Source: Hawksworthiomyces lignivorus
Lineage: Eukaryota > Ascomycota > Sordariomycetes > Ophiostomatales > Ophiostomataceae
Assembly: GCA_002917075.1 (NCBI GenBank)
Contig: NTMA01000072.1
Coordinates: forward strand, 144,872-208,871
Reading direction: 5' to 3'
DNA: 64,000 nucleotides
Part shown: piece after piece, positions 10,870 through 22,402 of the stretch
Layout of the letters: every line of letters begins with the position of its first letter
How positions within the stretch are numbered: the stretch's first letter is position 1
Position numbers and translations under genes: made by a program
The notes under the pieces: generated by a model
Database searches by the model: none
What the model was told of the DNA's origin: nothing
The model's input: only the letters and a program-made list of their open reading frames with translations

Positions 10870-12743
10870 TGAACGAGAAGGATTCAAAAGAATGACAAGC
10901 TTTGGGCACAGGAGATAGGCCTCTGTCTGGCCCCCGCCTGTTCGGCAGCAAAAGAGAGCCCCGTTTTCGGCGATAGGAGCTCTCCTTAGCCGAGCCGCGA
11001 GCATAAAGTCCAAGCCCATCCCAATAGTATGCCTTTGCCTAGCCGCTCGTCGTGACGTCGGAGCCGCTGGCGACTTTCTACAGAGAAAGCAACCGACGTA
11101 CGCGGAGAGTAGCGAAGGATACGAATAGTGGAGATTGCTCCGCGGGACGGCCGACATCCAACGTTAGTCGAGGAAGCAACACTTGGGTGCTGCACGGCTA
11201 TGGCTTGTTCGAAGCGCGTTGATAGCAAGTTCATCCGAGGAGATTTCGAGGGTTGGCTTGGAAAGGAATAAAAGGGACATGTACGAAAAGAACCGTGGAG
11301 ACTCGAAGCGTCCGCTATCTCTCCCAGTTGTGTATTACTCATTTTTCCCTCCTCATATTCGCATTGCTTATCAGAATCCATGGCAAGGCGCATCGGTAGC
11401 TTCTCTATGAGCAGCTCCGTTGCAAGATCACGAATGGAAACACGCATCGTATTCATACAGTGCTATCTTCACATAGTGCTTCATCTGAAATACACTCTCC
11501 TTTTTTATAAGCAACCAAATACCTTCATAGCCAACAAAATCTGATTGTTTGTCTGCGTTAAAAGAGGGGAGGAATTAGTTGAGAGCTTCAAGCGTGCTGG
11601 TTTTCTGTGACACATCTCTCATAGGAGAGCTTTGAAAGGACCCGTAGCTTTGGGATGCGTAGAATTCACCACCCGTGCCGTCTTCCGCTGTTTACCATAA
11701 CAGAAGCATAACTTCCAGTTATGAGCCGACGCCACGTGAGGTGCTAACAGATACGAACCCGGGATGCTGAGAGAAGCTTGAAGTCCTTTATCTATCCCCG
11801 GCAGATAAAATACCATCGGAAGAACGGGCGCGGGTACTTGCACAACTACGCTTCGGGCAAGAATTACCCTTGACTTTCCTTTAGAAAATGGAGGGCACCA
11901 GATATACGGTCCGTAGCAAAGCATGTCCAAGATGAGTCGCAATTCTTTCATCCAGATGCGGAGAATTTATTTATATATTTATATTTGTTTATTTCGATCT
12001 CCTGTAGTGGTACAGAATTTCGCTTTGCGGATAAAATCCGGTGAAAAGGGGAGAGGCTCTGGCTGCATGCGACTTGTTGTTTGCCCCTGTTTATTCTCCC
12101 CTCATTTTCTGAATTCTCCTCTTGCTCCATCCATCTATTTACCCGCCTCCCAAGGGAAAACAGATATTTTCAGACGAAAGCTGAAGTATTGAATCAGGTC
12201 TTCGATTTCTACAAGCAATAATGGATCTTATACGTCTTAGATTTTGGCCTAGCTACCGTCCAAACGTTATAAGGAGGTAAATCCCATGATATTTTTGCGA
12301 GGAGGAGATGTGTAAACGCCTTCCGTATTCCCTGCTTGAATTTATTCTTGGTATGGTCACGGTCTTAGCAATGCAGTAGTGCGGTTCTTTGCATACTAGG
12401 TATTGAGCTACACTTTATGGTTACGCCAAGTTTGGCAATTAAGGTTGTCAATACACCCGGCAATATAGAGTAGTAGAAGGGACATATTGAGCAGAGACAA
12501 CTGTGGAGAAGCTTAGAGAGAGCACATCCATGAGGAATTGACCGTGGAAAAAGGGAAGCACGGCGCAGCGGAGACTCTTTTAATCAAGAGCTAAATTCTA
12601 ACTTGGAGCGGTAGACTTATATATACACAAGGTGCCAGCGAGAGAAAATTTGTTGTCTGAAATATAGCCCTGAGACCCTGTCAAGCCTTCTTTTTGGGAC
12701 AGAATATCTACCTCTTCATCTGCACCCTTAGGAGACACGAGTC
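10870..12743. other. Intergenic: regulator 3' region and GH30 promoter
   Basis: About 1.9 kb with no gene I can support. Short frames on both strands (10986-11456 minus, 11619-11951 minus) show no family. A small hairpin CATAAC/GTTATG lies near 11705-11721. A TATA element precedes the GH30 gene. Confidence 0.6.
12618..12625 (+). promoter_or_regulatory. TATA box of GH30 gene
   Basis: TATATATA sits 119-126 bp upstream of the GH30 ATG, in a good position for a TATA-driven, inducible secreted-enzyme gene. Confidence 0.55.
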
Positions 12744-14330
12744 ATGAGATTCACTGCTGTGACAATTGCCTCTGCGGCAGCTGGTGCTCTGGCTGGCCCA
12801 GCTGGCAGCCTGGCTTCTTCGCCCGTCAACGAGGTCGTCTACGAACTGTATCGGCGAGAGGACGGAGTCGTGAGCGCGGGAGCGACCCTCACGGTTGATC
12901 CGGCGACGACGTACCAGAAGATGGACGGCTTTGGGTTCAGTCTGGCGTTCCAGCGCGCTAACTTGATCACAAACATGAAGGACCCCGCCAAACAACAGGA
13001 GTTGCTCGACCTTCTGTTCAATCGGACGACAGGAGCCGGGTTCTCGATTATTCGCAACGGCATCGGGTCGTCTCCGGACTCAAGCTCGGATCACATGAAC
13101 ACATTTGCGCCGAAAGACCCTGGTGGGCCAAAGGCAACGCCGCAGTACCAGTTCGACGGCAAGGACTCGGGCCAGCTCTGGGTCAGCCAGCAGGCGTACA
13201 AGACCTACGGTGTACGAAACATTTATGCAGATGCATGGAGTGCACCGGGTACGCTGCCGAAAGAGGTCCCACAGATGATGCAATCCCCCACTCAGTTTAC
13301 TAATTTCCTTCCTTCTCGTGTAGGTTATATGAAAACGAACAAAAACGAAGCCAATGGCGGCTCTATAGCCTCCGACTGGAAGCAGGCCTATGCAGACTAC
13401 CTGCTGGCGTACGTTGGCTTCTATAAAGACGCCGGTGTCACCGTCTCCCACTTGGGTTTCCTCAATGAGCCCGAGTACAGCGCCAACTACGCATCGATGG
13501 GCTCTTCCGGGGCGCAGGCAGCCGACTTCATCAAGCTGCTGTATAGCACCATCCAGGCGCACAACCTGACAGACTCGCTGGGCATCGTGTGCTGCGAGTC
13601 CGAGGGCTGGGGCAACCAGGTCAGCATGACCAACGCCATCAAGTCAGCGGGGGCCGACTCCATGGTCAAGGCCATCAGCTCGCACACGTACACGGGTGGG
13701 CCGTCGGGCCCTATGAACGTCAAGGTGCCCGTGTGGCTGTCGGAGCAGTGCGACCTCAACGGCGGCTGGTCGACGGCGTGGTCGGGCGGCGGCGGCGGGG
13801 CGGGCATGACGTGGGCCAGCAACATCATGAACGCGGTCCTCAACACCAACATCGGCGGGTACCTCTATTGGGAGGGCGTGCAGTGGCCCAACCCCAACAC
13901 CAACGAGAAGCTCATCAAGGTCGACAACAGCACTAACACGTACGAGGTGGCCAAGCGGCTGTGGGCATTTGCACAGTTCTCGCGCTACGTGCGCCCGGGT
14001 GCCACACGCATCGGTGCTACCGGCGCCGGCACCGGCCTGCGCGCCGCCGCGTTTAAGAACCTGGACGGCACCATCGCCGTGGTACTGCTCAATAGCGGTT
14101 CTGCGGCCAACACTGTCACCGTAAAGGTCACGGGCGTCACCGTGCCCACCACGGCGACGGGTGTCGGCCTCTGGATCACGGACAACACGCACAACTGCGA
14201 GGCCTCAACGGCCACCATCGGCTCAGATGGGTCCATATCCGGGACGGTGCCGGGAACTGGCATGGGCACGTTTGTGATTCCGGCTGCCGCCAGCCCACCA
14301 GCGGCGGCTACGCCTTCGGCGGCAGCTTGA
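12744..14330 (+). CDS. Secreted glycoside hydrolase family 30 enzyme
   Basis: A retaining (beta/alpha)8 glycosidase with the small beta side domain of GH30. An N-terminal signal peptide (MRFTAVTIASAAAGALA) predicts secretion. Modelled as two exons, 12744-13248 and 13324-14330, giving 503 residues. Splicing out 75 bp restores the family block DAWSAPG-YMKTN; without splicing the frame stays open and inserts 25 unrelated residues exactly there. Catalytic residues in the spliced protein are the acid/base Glu217 in GFLNEPEYS and nucleophile Glu309 in VWLSEQCDL. The DGFGFSLAF start of the barrel is clear. Substrate is not certain: the sequence resembles the fungal subfamilies with xylanase or beta-1,6-galactanase activity rather than glucosylceramidases. 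The C-terminus ends in an Ala/Pro-rich tail with no binding module. A TATA box and the upstream Zn2Cys6 gene suggest regulated expression (inference). Confidence 0.92.
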   Translation: MRFTAVTIASAAAGALAGPAGSLASSPVNEVVYELYRREDGVVSAGATLTVDPATTYQKMDGFGFSLAFQRANLITNMKDPAKQQELLDLLFNRTTGAGFSIIRNGIGSSPDSSSDHMNTFAPKDPGGPKATPQYQFDGKDSGQLWVSQQAYKTYGVRNIYADAWSAPGTLPKEVPQMMQSPTQFTNFLPSRVGYMKTNKNEANGGSIASDWKQAYADYLLAYVGFYKDAGVTVSHLGFLNEPEYSANYASMGSSGAQAADFIKLLYSTIQAHNLTDSLGIVCCESEGWGNQVSMTNAIKSAGADSMVKAISSHTYTGGPSGPMNVKVPVWLSEQCDLNGGWSTAWSGGGGGAGMTWASNIMNAVLNTNIGGYLYWEGVQWPNPNTNEKLIKVDNSTNTYEVAKRLWAFAQFSRYVRPGATRIGATGAGTGLRAAAFKNLDGTIAVVLLNSGSAANTVTVKVTGVTVPTTATGVGLWITDNTHNCEASTATIGSDGSISGTVPGTGMGTFVIPAAASPPAAATPSAAA

Positions 14331-14561
14331 GATAGGGGGGACGATCGAGCATCTTCTCTTGTAGATTTTGTTTAGCTGTTCTTCACTGTATATAATTTAT
14401 TAATTATTTTTTTTTTGAAGAGTTTCTCTGGGCAAAATAAAATTAAGCAACCCTCCCTAAGAATGAAATGATGCAAGATCATGAGGTTTGCTTGTAAATC
14501 TTCGCCCACAATTTTGCGGCGGCGTTAATAATGAGCAAATAAGACGGGCTTTGCTGCCGAG

Positions 14562-14582
14562 CAAGCTCAAGATTCGAGCTTG
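14562..14582. promoter_or_regulatory. Inverted repeat CAAGCTC/GAGCTTG
   Basis: Seven-base arms (14562-14568 and 14576-14582) flank a 7-nt spacer, about 150 bp upstream of the thi6 start. Candidate protein-binding dyad; function unknown. Confidence 0.35.
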
Positions 14583-14642
14583 AATAGCACCCCCCACCGA
14601 TTGCACCGTCTTGGACCCGCAGGTTTTTTGTATTTGGACTCA

Positions 14643-14656
14643 TATATATATATATA
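14643..14656 (+). promoter_or_regulatory. TATA-type element of thi6
   Basis: An alternating TA run lies roughly 80-90 bp upstream of the thi6 ATG at 14734. Confidence 0.45.
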
Positions 14657-14733
14657 GATATATTGGAACGTCTCCTCCCACGCTCTCTGTTCTCGGCTGC
14701 ATCCTTTTTGATCGAAGCTTGACTCTTTCGACC

Positions 14734-16546
14734 ATGGCTTTAAACACAGACGAGAAGCCCGCCGTCGACTACTCCGTCTACCTGGTGACGGACTCGACGC
14801 CGGCCATCCTGGGCACCGAGCGCACCGTTGAGGAGGTCGTCGAGGCGGCGCTGCAGAGCCCGCGAGGCAGCGTGGGCATCGTGCAGCTCCGCGACAAGTC
14901 GTCGGACGCCGGTGCCATGGTGGCGACGCTTGCGCGCCTGCACCGGGCGACGGCGGCTGCCGGAGCGCCCCTGGTGGTCAACGACCGCGTGGACGTGGCC
15001 GCCGCCGCCATGGCCGCGGGAAACTGCGAGGGCGTGCACCTGGGCCAGGACGACGTCGACATCGCCACGGCGCGGCGGCTGCTGGGCCCGCGGGCCATCG
15101 TGGGCGCGACCGCCAGCACGCCCGCCGAGGCCGTGGCCGCCTGCCGCGCGGGCGCCGACTACCTCGGCCTGGGCACCGTGTTTGCGACGCCGACCAAGAC
15201 CAACACCAAGCACGTGGTCGGCACCGCGGGCATCCAGCGCATGCTGCAGGCCATTGTCGAGGCCGGCTTTGGGCACGTGCCGGCCGTGTGCATCGGCGGC
15301 GTCAACGCGGGCAACGCCCGCCGCGTGGTGTTCCAGAGCGCATACGGAGGGGACGAGGAGGGCCGGCTGGCAGCGAAGCCGCTCGACGGCGTCGCCGTCG
15401 TCAGCGCCATCATGTCCGCCAAGGACCCGGCGGCCGCCGCCGCGGCGCTGGCCGAGCAGGTGCGGCTGGGCAAGACGCGCGGGCCGACCGACTTCTACAG
15501 AGACCCCTCCACGCTGGTCCCGCTGATCACGCCGTCGACTTCCACGAAAGCGTCGACGCCGTCGGCCGCCGCCATGCAGCGGATCCTCCACGCGCTGCAC
15601 ACCAAGACGCCGCTGTCGCACAACATGACCAACCTCGTCGTGCAGAACTTCTCGGCCAACGTGGCGCTGGCCGTGGGCGCCTCCCCGATCATGTCCAACA
15701 GCGGCGCCGAGGCGCCGGACCTCGCTCGGCTGCCCGGCAGCGCGCTCGTCGTCAACATGGGCACGGTGACCGCCGAGAGCCTGGCGAACTATGTGAAAGC
15801 CATCCGCGCGTACAATGCCGCCGGGCGGCCTATTATTTTCGACCCCGTAGGGTGCGTGTCTTGTCTAACTTTTTTTGTTTTTTGTTTTATGATATACCTC
15901 TCTTTCTACGTATCGCCTCTCAGGTACTGACAGCTCTTCTAGGGCCGGCGCTACGGCGGTGCGGCGGGAGGCGGTGCGCACGATCCTGAGCGCAGGCTAC
16001 CTCGACGTCATCAAGGGCAACGAGGGCGAGATCCAGACGGTGTACCTGTCCGGGCTCAGCGACGAGGAGCGCGAGCAGGAAGAGAAGGTGCTCGGCCAGC
16101 AGCGCGGCGTCGACGGCAGCAACAAGCTCAGCGCGGAGGGGCGCATCCAGCTGGTGAGGAAGCTGGCGCGGCGCGAGCGGTGCGTCGTCGTGCTGACGGG
16201 CGCCGTCGACTACGTGTCCGACAGCAAGGGCTCCCGGGTCGTGGCCGTGACCGACGGCCACCCGCTGATGGGCCACGTCACGGGTACGGGTTGCTCCCTC
16301 GGCACGGTGCTGTCGGCGACGGTGTCGGCGGCGGCAATGCTGCCCGAAGGCGAAGAGGCAGCTGGCGATGTCTTCGCGGCTGTCATCACAGGCATGGTGC
16401 TCTTCGAGAGGGCGGCCGTGCGGGCAGCAACCTCGCCGTCCGTCCGCGGCCCCGGAACCTTTGTGCCGGCATTCCTAGACGAGCTGTGGCAATGTCGGCA
16501 CGCAGCTGCGGACGGGGACATGTCGTGGAGCAGCGAGACGGCATGA
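14734..16546 (+). CDS. thi6: Bifunctional thiamine-phosphate synthase / hydroxyethylthiazole kinase
   Basis: Joins the two halves of thiamine. The N-terminal domain (about residues 10-235; VNDRVDVA, GVHLGQDD, GATAST, VCIGGVN) is a TIM-barrel thiamine-phosphate synthase. The C-terminal domain (about 280-573; LVVQNFSANVALAVGASPIMSN, DPVGAGAT, GTGCSLG) is a ThiM-type ribokinase-fold kinase that phosphorylates hydroxyethylthiazole. Exons are 14734-15851 and 15943-16546, giving 573 residues. The 91-bp intron (GTGCGT...CTAG) lies inside the conserved DPVGAGAT motif, and splicing rebuilds it exactly. The domain order matches yeast THI6. Start chosen at ACCATGG because upstream sequence in frame is not conserved and contains the TATA element. 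Cytosolic enzyme; transcription is normally repressed by thiamine in fungi. Confidence 0.95.
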
Positions 16547-16809
16547 CGTAGGAGATATAAAATATTGAACTCGTCTTTATTGCATTAGATCTCCTATTAT
16601 ACGTGTACATAAAAGTTACTCTCTTGTTTCATACCATCGGTCGAGGGCGTCACTTATAGAGGGAAAATGTGGGGCAGCATGTAAGAAGAAAGACAGCTCC
16701 CCCGCTTATCGCAAAGGCTGCGAGGGATTTCAACATCGAGTGGCGATGCATCCCTCTCCTCTCTTTCTTATCCTAAAAAACTGTCTACATAATTCTTAGT
16801 CCTCTGGAG

Positions 16810-17882
16810 ATGGCTTCTTACTGCTGCACGTGCGCATCGATGCTGCCGGCGGCCGTTCCGGCTCTGCCGGCATCAGATTCTCTAGCCAGCCCGCAGCCTC
16901 GCCAGCTGCCCTGCTGCGACCGCTTCATCTGCGGACACTGTCTGACGGTATGCGATCAGTCGTAGCGCTCTTCCCCCTCCTTTTGCGTGCTGTCTATATG
17001 CGGCTCTGGCTTAACAATAAAAAAAATTTCCAGAAAAACGCCCGCTTTGCTACGTACTGCCCGTATTGCCAGATCGCCACAGCCCCGCCGCCTGCATCGC
17101 CCTCCGCCAAGTCCAAGACAGCCCCCTCGAAGGACCTGCTCCCGCCAGGCCTCAAGCCACCGCCGCCGTACCGGCTTGGGTCGTCCACATCTGAATCCGC
17201 ACCTGCAGCAGCAGCAGCCGGCCTCGATGACGCACCGCCGCCTCCGTACAGCGCCCACGCCCACGACCACGCCCACACCCCAGCTGCGGCAGACGAGACG
17301 ACGTTTCCTGACGACGAGAAGCGCGCGGCGGCGGCCTCCACCCCCATCATCCACTACCTCGACCACGACCGCGACACCGTGGCCTCCCTGTCTCTGCGCT
17401 ACCGCGTGCCCGCCGACCTCCTGCGCCGCGCCAACCGCCTGACGGCCGACCATCTCCTGCTGGCCCGGCAGGTGGTGCACATTCCAGCCGTGGCGGCGGG
17501 AGGCGGCGCTGCTGGCCCGTCCGTTTCCCTCTCGCCCCGCCCCGTCGAAGGCGAGGGAGAAGCCAGGCGCAAGGCCGCCATTCGCCGGTTCATGGTGGCG
17601 TGCAAGGTGACGGACTATGACCTGGCCGTGCTGTACCTGGAGCAGACGGCAATACCGCCGGCGGCAGGAGGAGGCGACGGCGGCGGCGGCGGCGGCGGCT
17701 GCACCTTTGACCTCGGAGCTGCTGTGGCCGCGTACCAGGCAGATGAGCTGTGGGAGCGGACACATCCCGTGGAGAGGGGGTCTGCTGCGAAGCAGAGAGC
17801 AGAAAAGCGAAGGCGGCATGGAACCGGCGACGGCGGTGGCGGTGTCTTTTCAAGACGGCGCCCACAGCCGACCGCGTCTTAG
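16810..17882 (+). CDS. Intracellular LysM-domain protein with N-terminal zinc-finger-like Cys pairs
   Basis: Two exons, 16810-16947 and 17034-17882 (86-bp intron GTATGC...CCAG with a CTTAAC branch point), giving 328 residues. The first exon is Cys-rich (CCTC near the N-terminus, then PCCDRFICGHC) and the second opens with YCPYC. Together they form a possible small zinc-binding module split by the intron. A Pro-rich linker follows, then a LysM domain at about residues 155-205 (HYLDHDRDTVASLSLRYRVPADLLRRANRL...HIPA). The next conserved segment, RRFMVACKVTDYDLAVLYLEQ, is a helical feature seen in eukaryotic intracellular LysM proteins. There is no signal peptide, so this is unlikely to be a secreted chitin-binding effector. 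Gly and Ala homopolymers are frequent. Molecular function unknown. Confidence 0.82.
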
Positions 17883-18244
17883 ATCACGAGAGCTGGCTAC
17901 TAATGGAAGGAATGGTATGCATTCTTCACCTTTCAGCCTGTGATTTGGTTTTGTTGCATTTTTTATGCCATTCAGATATACCGGCTTTCACGTATAGACG
18001 GGGAAATGTTTGCTTTGTGCTTTGTACGATTAATCGAGAGATCCTCGCCTTTGTCTGCCCTTTTGGTATTACAATAATATATCCTTCAAAACGCCTCTCC
18101 CGCTAAAAGATTCCCGTCATGTGTCATTATTCTGCAAGTCATTCCTCCAAAAACGCCGTCGATGAAGAGAATACAGCGTAGTAAAAAGCCCCAAAAGAGG
18201 CAGTAGCACCCCCCTGTCCTTGTCCCTAGCCTTGTTGTCATGAA
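17883..18244. other. Short convergent intergenic region
   Basis: The 3' flanks of the LysM gene (plus) and RSE1 (minus) meet within about 360 bp. Nothing else seen. Confidence 0.6.
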
Positions 18245-21200
18245 TTAGAATGCAGACCGCACACGCACATCCTGAAAACCAATGTTAGCAGACTCGGGCT
18301 TATAATATATGCACAGGCAAATATGAACACAATGTGATTGCTTACCGAAATCTTTCGCTCAATTTCCCGCACAGAGCGGTCCAGCTCGCCTGCAATCATT
18401 TGTTTCTTCTCCTGCGGTAGGAGATTGAACCGCTCGCAGAGATCCCCATCGATCACACCTTTCACGGGCACATAGTATGACCGGTACATGAGGTGATCTC
18501 GGCCGGCCAGAGGAGGATCCTCTTGTCGCATATGCGTCTCGAGATTTTGGAAAAAGTCTGCGTCTTCGCGGTTCACAAAGGGAATGAGGACCCCGATGGT
18601 CCCTTGAATGCCGTTCCAGAGGAGAACGTCCTGGCCGCCCACAACCAGGCTGGTCTTGCAAATGCTCATCGGCACATCCTGGGTGTAGGTGTGTATCATG
18701 AGGGCTGACCGATTTGGTGTTCCGTGCAAATAGCTCCTCGCGTGGACCAGCTGCAACTCTGACCCTGGCTCGTCGGCATCTTGGCTTACTTTATCAGGTA
18801 CCCGCACGATCCAGACGTTGCCGAACTTGTCGCCACCAGCCACCGACTGGTAGTCTACCATAGTCGTGCACGTTGTCCACCGTTTAATGGTGTCGTCGGC
18901 AAATGGAAGCAGCTTGTTCACTTCCGGCTTGTATACCACAAACGTTACGCCCTCTTCCACGTCGCCCACCACGATGCGGCTGCCTTGCGTCTGGAGAGAG
19001 ACAATCAGTTTGTTTGCCACCTCTCCCTGAGCCTTACGGAGCATCTGCTTGATACCGAGATCGTATACGCGAAGAACCTTGCCGATGCCGACCAAGAGTC
19101 TGCCTTGGAAAGCAAGCAGTGCCGTAGGAGGTTCTTCTACTTTGGTCTTGTGTACGAACTTGAGCTGCTTGCCATCTTCGCTGAACCGGTACACGTAGAT
19201 GAAACCCTCTGAAAACTGCCGCGGGCTCACGATCATATCCTTGCCGGTGCCGACGATAAGATAGTGCTCCCCGTTATGGTTGGCAAAAGGAGCCACAACC
19301 ATACTGACAGCTGCCTCGTTGCCCTCCAGCTCGATTGTTTGTGTCACTCCAGGATCCTCGCTGACCGGGTCAATGACGCTGATGCACGACGCCCAGCGAC
19401 CGTTGCCCCGCGGGTAGCCAAAGTCTTCTGGAGGGAGAACCTTTGCATTGCCATTGGTTGCGTTAGGTGCTTCCAAAAGCTGCCTCCGCAAATCCGGCGA
19501 CAGCGTGTTGTTGTCAGATTCGATGGTATAGAAAACACCAAAGTCGGGATGCTTCGCCAAACGTCGAGGAGTGTATGTTAGTGGGATAGATTTCTGGATC
19601 AATGGGTCGCCGAGCTTTTCAATTGAGAAAATCCTGTCATTGATGTTGTCAGTTACCTTGTTAAACCAACTAACACAGATAAAAGAAGCACAAAAAATTG
19701 AGTGAATGTGGCATGTCAGAAGGAACAATTGATATCAAATGATATTAAGTCCTCATAGCTAAGTAGCGTAGGATTAATTCCCTTAAATTGCTCATCATTT
19801 GCCAGGGAAATGGTGGAAGAGAGAAGAAAAAAAAAAAAAAGAGAAGATCAAAACATACCGTAGGAAATTGCCATGGATACCGACCATGCCCTCTTCACAC
19901 TGTTCGCTGCTGAAATTCCAGCCGAATTCCAGCTCGCCATAGTCGAGGGGAGTCATGGCGAAGTTCTTCGCTTTGGTGTCATCGTAGCCCAGCCATGGAC
20001 GGGAGCTGAGCGCCAGTACGCACACCCGCCGCTGGACGCTGACCTGGAAAAGTCGTACCAGCTTCGGTCCCAGGAATCGTTGGCGAGTATCGGTAAGCTC
20101 ACCGGTCACTTCGTCTAGCACGGTCCGAAGGTACACACCAGAGTGCAAACCGATGTGGAGATAAAGCGCTGAGCCACCAGCTGAAGAGTCATCCATGGCC
20201 ATAATAAGGAGCGCTGAAGGGGCCGCAGTGAGGGCCTGGACAGACATGCTCTCCATCGTTGTCTCGGGGTCAAGGCTCAAGATCCGGACGGTGCAGTCGT
20301 CGCAGCCAACAGCCAGGAAGGAGCTTCTGAGGCGGCCCTCGGGCACGGCACCCAAGCTCAGACAAGTGACGGTGCCAAACATCTCCTTCTTCTCGTCGTA
20401 CTCAGCCAGCGAGCCATCGGTGTCCATCTCAAAGTACACGATTTCGCCCGAGCTCAGAGCCACAGCTACTTGTCTTTCATTGGTTGCGGCAGCAACAATG
20501 GACCGGTGCTGTGGCGAAGACCACTCGTTCACTGTGCCGTTGCGGATGTGCCGAATTCCTTTGGGGTGGACTTGAATGAGGCCGTCGTCACCCAGCTGTT
20601 GGACGGCGAGAGTCGGTACGGATGACAAAAAACCGGTATCTGTCACCTCTTCGACCGTCTCACCAATGCTCAGCACGAGAGTTCCATTGTTAAAGGAGAG
20701 CACAATGTAAGCGTCAAACTCGTCTTCTCGCCGTAACTTTGTTGTCCACACAGCAGTAGGCGTGCCAGGCAGCTGTGATGCGACAATCTCGTTCACTTCC
20801 AGAGCGTGCTTCAACATTCGGAAAGTGCTGCGGGCACCATTACCGCAGACGGAGTAAATTTGTGGTGCGTCATCGTCGGTAAGGTTTGCTACCTTGCAGT
20901 CCAACATGGGGTTTGTTGAGTCCAAGCTCTCCACCAGAATCAAGTTCTCCGCGGGGCGAGGATAGAAATACACAGGTTGGTATGGCACTTTGGGATCCGC
21001 TGGAAAGTTATCGCTGGAGAACTCGAGCTCCTCATCATCGTCTCCAAGCTTCTCAAACTGATAGAAGTGGTGGTTTCCAAATTCGCTAGCAACAAAGAGG
21101 AAACCGCTCTTCAAGATACAGAGACTGGATGCCACAGGAACAGTGTCGAAATATTTGATTTTCAATCGCAGCACCTCGCCTGTCGGGTTGCCCTCGTCGT

Positions 21201-22402
21201 CTTCGACCATATCAAGGGTCACCTTGAACAAATCGCCATCTTCTGTCTGCAGCAGGAAGAAGAATGCGCCCGCATTGCCCTTTAGCTTATGCATAACACC
21301 TGCTACGATTGTGCGTTTCCGGTTTGGGTCTTCCGTGGCACCGCGCCGCCTTGGAATTGGCACGCGGAACGCTTCCTGGTTGGAGTGGCGGTATGTGACA
21401 TTTTCTTCACTGCACACAAGGACGCCGCTTGGTCCGTCATTTCCTCCCGGGACCTGGAAGAGCATTGACGCGGTGGAATCGACAGGATCTGACCACCTCC
21501 GCACCACGTGGTTCAGGCCCAGATCCAGTTCGTAGTACACGAGGAGAGTCTCTGCCTCGAGGTACGCTTCGCCTTTGGGGTCCTGATCCGACTCGCTGTA
21601 GTCCATTTCGAGGGCAGCGAACACGGGGTTTGCATAGCCAACATCGAGGGCCACAAGAGAGAACACGATGACGCCTGGCTTGTGAGCCTCCAGGGGAGAG
21701 GAGATGGTGAGCTCAGCCTGCGCATTTCGATTCAGAACATATACTAGCTTGTTCTTCTCCACCGAGGCAATCAAGCAAGCTCTCCCCTTTGGATCAGCAG
21801 CGAGGTACTGGCCAGGGACGACGCGCCTTACGCCTGACTTGCCAAATGTCTCTAGATGGATCCGCTGGAACCGGTTCTCTGCTGGTATGTACTCGATGAT
21901 GGTAATTCTACCAGAGTCTGTAGCCAGAATAATATAATCTATACAATAGAGACGGCGACACGAAATGGTTAGCGAGATTTTGCAATCGCAGAGGGCGCAG
22001 AATTAAGAGAGATGAGGAGAAAGAACCCAGAGGGATGAACGCACGGCTAGAAGCTTTCTACACGGCTAGCCTGGCAAAGGGGTCACTATGTGACTATGTC
22101 GAAGAAAAGCAAGATTTAGGAGAGAAGACATTGGATACAGGGGGAGACTACATACCTTTGGTGCTTCCGGCGAGCCGAAATGCAGCAATTGAACGGATAA
22201 TGCCAAAGACATCATGGGTGAGAAGCGTGATAACCTTTCCCTGGGCTGGGTCAGGACGAAGAAGAGAAAGACGCGGGCCAGAAACTGTGAGGATCTGTTG
22301 TTCCTTTGTGCCGGAGAACTGACCCAGGATAGCTTGACTGATGGTGGTGGGTGGCTGGAGTGTCAGGGAATACAAAAACATGTTCGACGTGGTGGTCGCC
22401 AT
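18245..22402 (-). CDS. rse1: Splicing factor 3B subunit 3 / Rse1 (SF3b complex)
   Basis: A scaffold subunit of SF3b in the U2 snRNP, needed for branch-site recognition; three beta-propellers of the DDB1/CPSF160 superfamily. On the minus strand the exons are 22402-22156, 21938-19859, 19633-18346 and 18271-18245, giving 1213 residues, almost the human length (1217). Every junction is in phase and rebuilds family sequence: [15 protein letters not shown] at the first, [13 protein letters not shown] at the second, and [13 protein letters not shown] at the end, where the last exon encodes only eight residues. The first two introns are long for this genome (217 and 225 bp), the last is 74 bp with a TGCTAAC branch point. 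It diverges from MSS51 with a 484-bp shared upstream region. Confidence 0.96.

Larger units (their letters stand above)
14331..14733. other. Intergenic: GH30 3' region and thi6 promoter
   Basis: About 400 bp. An A/T-rich 3' end with AATAAA-like signals at 14390-14450 is followed by a 7-bp-arm hairpin at 14562-14582 and a TA-rich TATA element. No TPP riboswitch core could be recognised by eye. Confidence 0.6.

Noticed and set aside
11740..11770. GGTTCGTATCTG on the minus strand, considered as a tRNA B box
   Set aside because: The flanking stem does not pair and no A box or acceptor stem is found.
14560..14584. Hairpin with TTCGAG loop sequence, considered as a tRNA T-arm
   Set aside because: Loop register does not fit TTCRANY and there is no cloverleaf around it.
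14740..15621. 293-codon minus-strand frame and 232-codon plus-strand alternative frame over thi6
   Set aside because: Both are shadows of the high-GC Thi6 exon; the true frame has clear enzyme motifs.
16956..17819. 287-codon minus-strand frame opposite the LysM gene
   Set aside because: Low-complexity Gly/Arg/Val product mirroring a repeat-rich exon; the plus strand has the LysM domain and a good splice.
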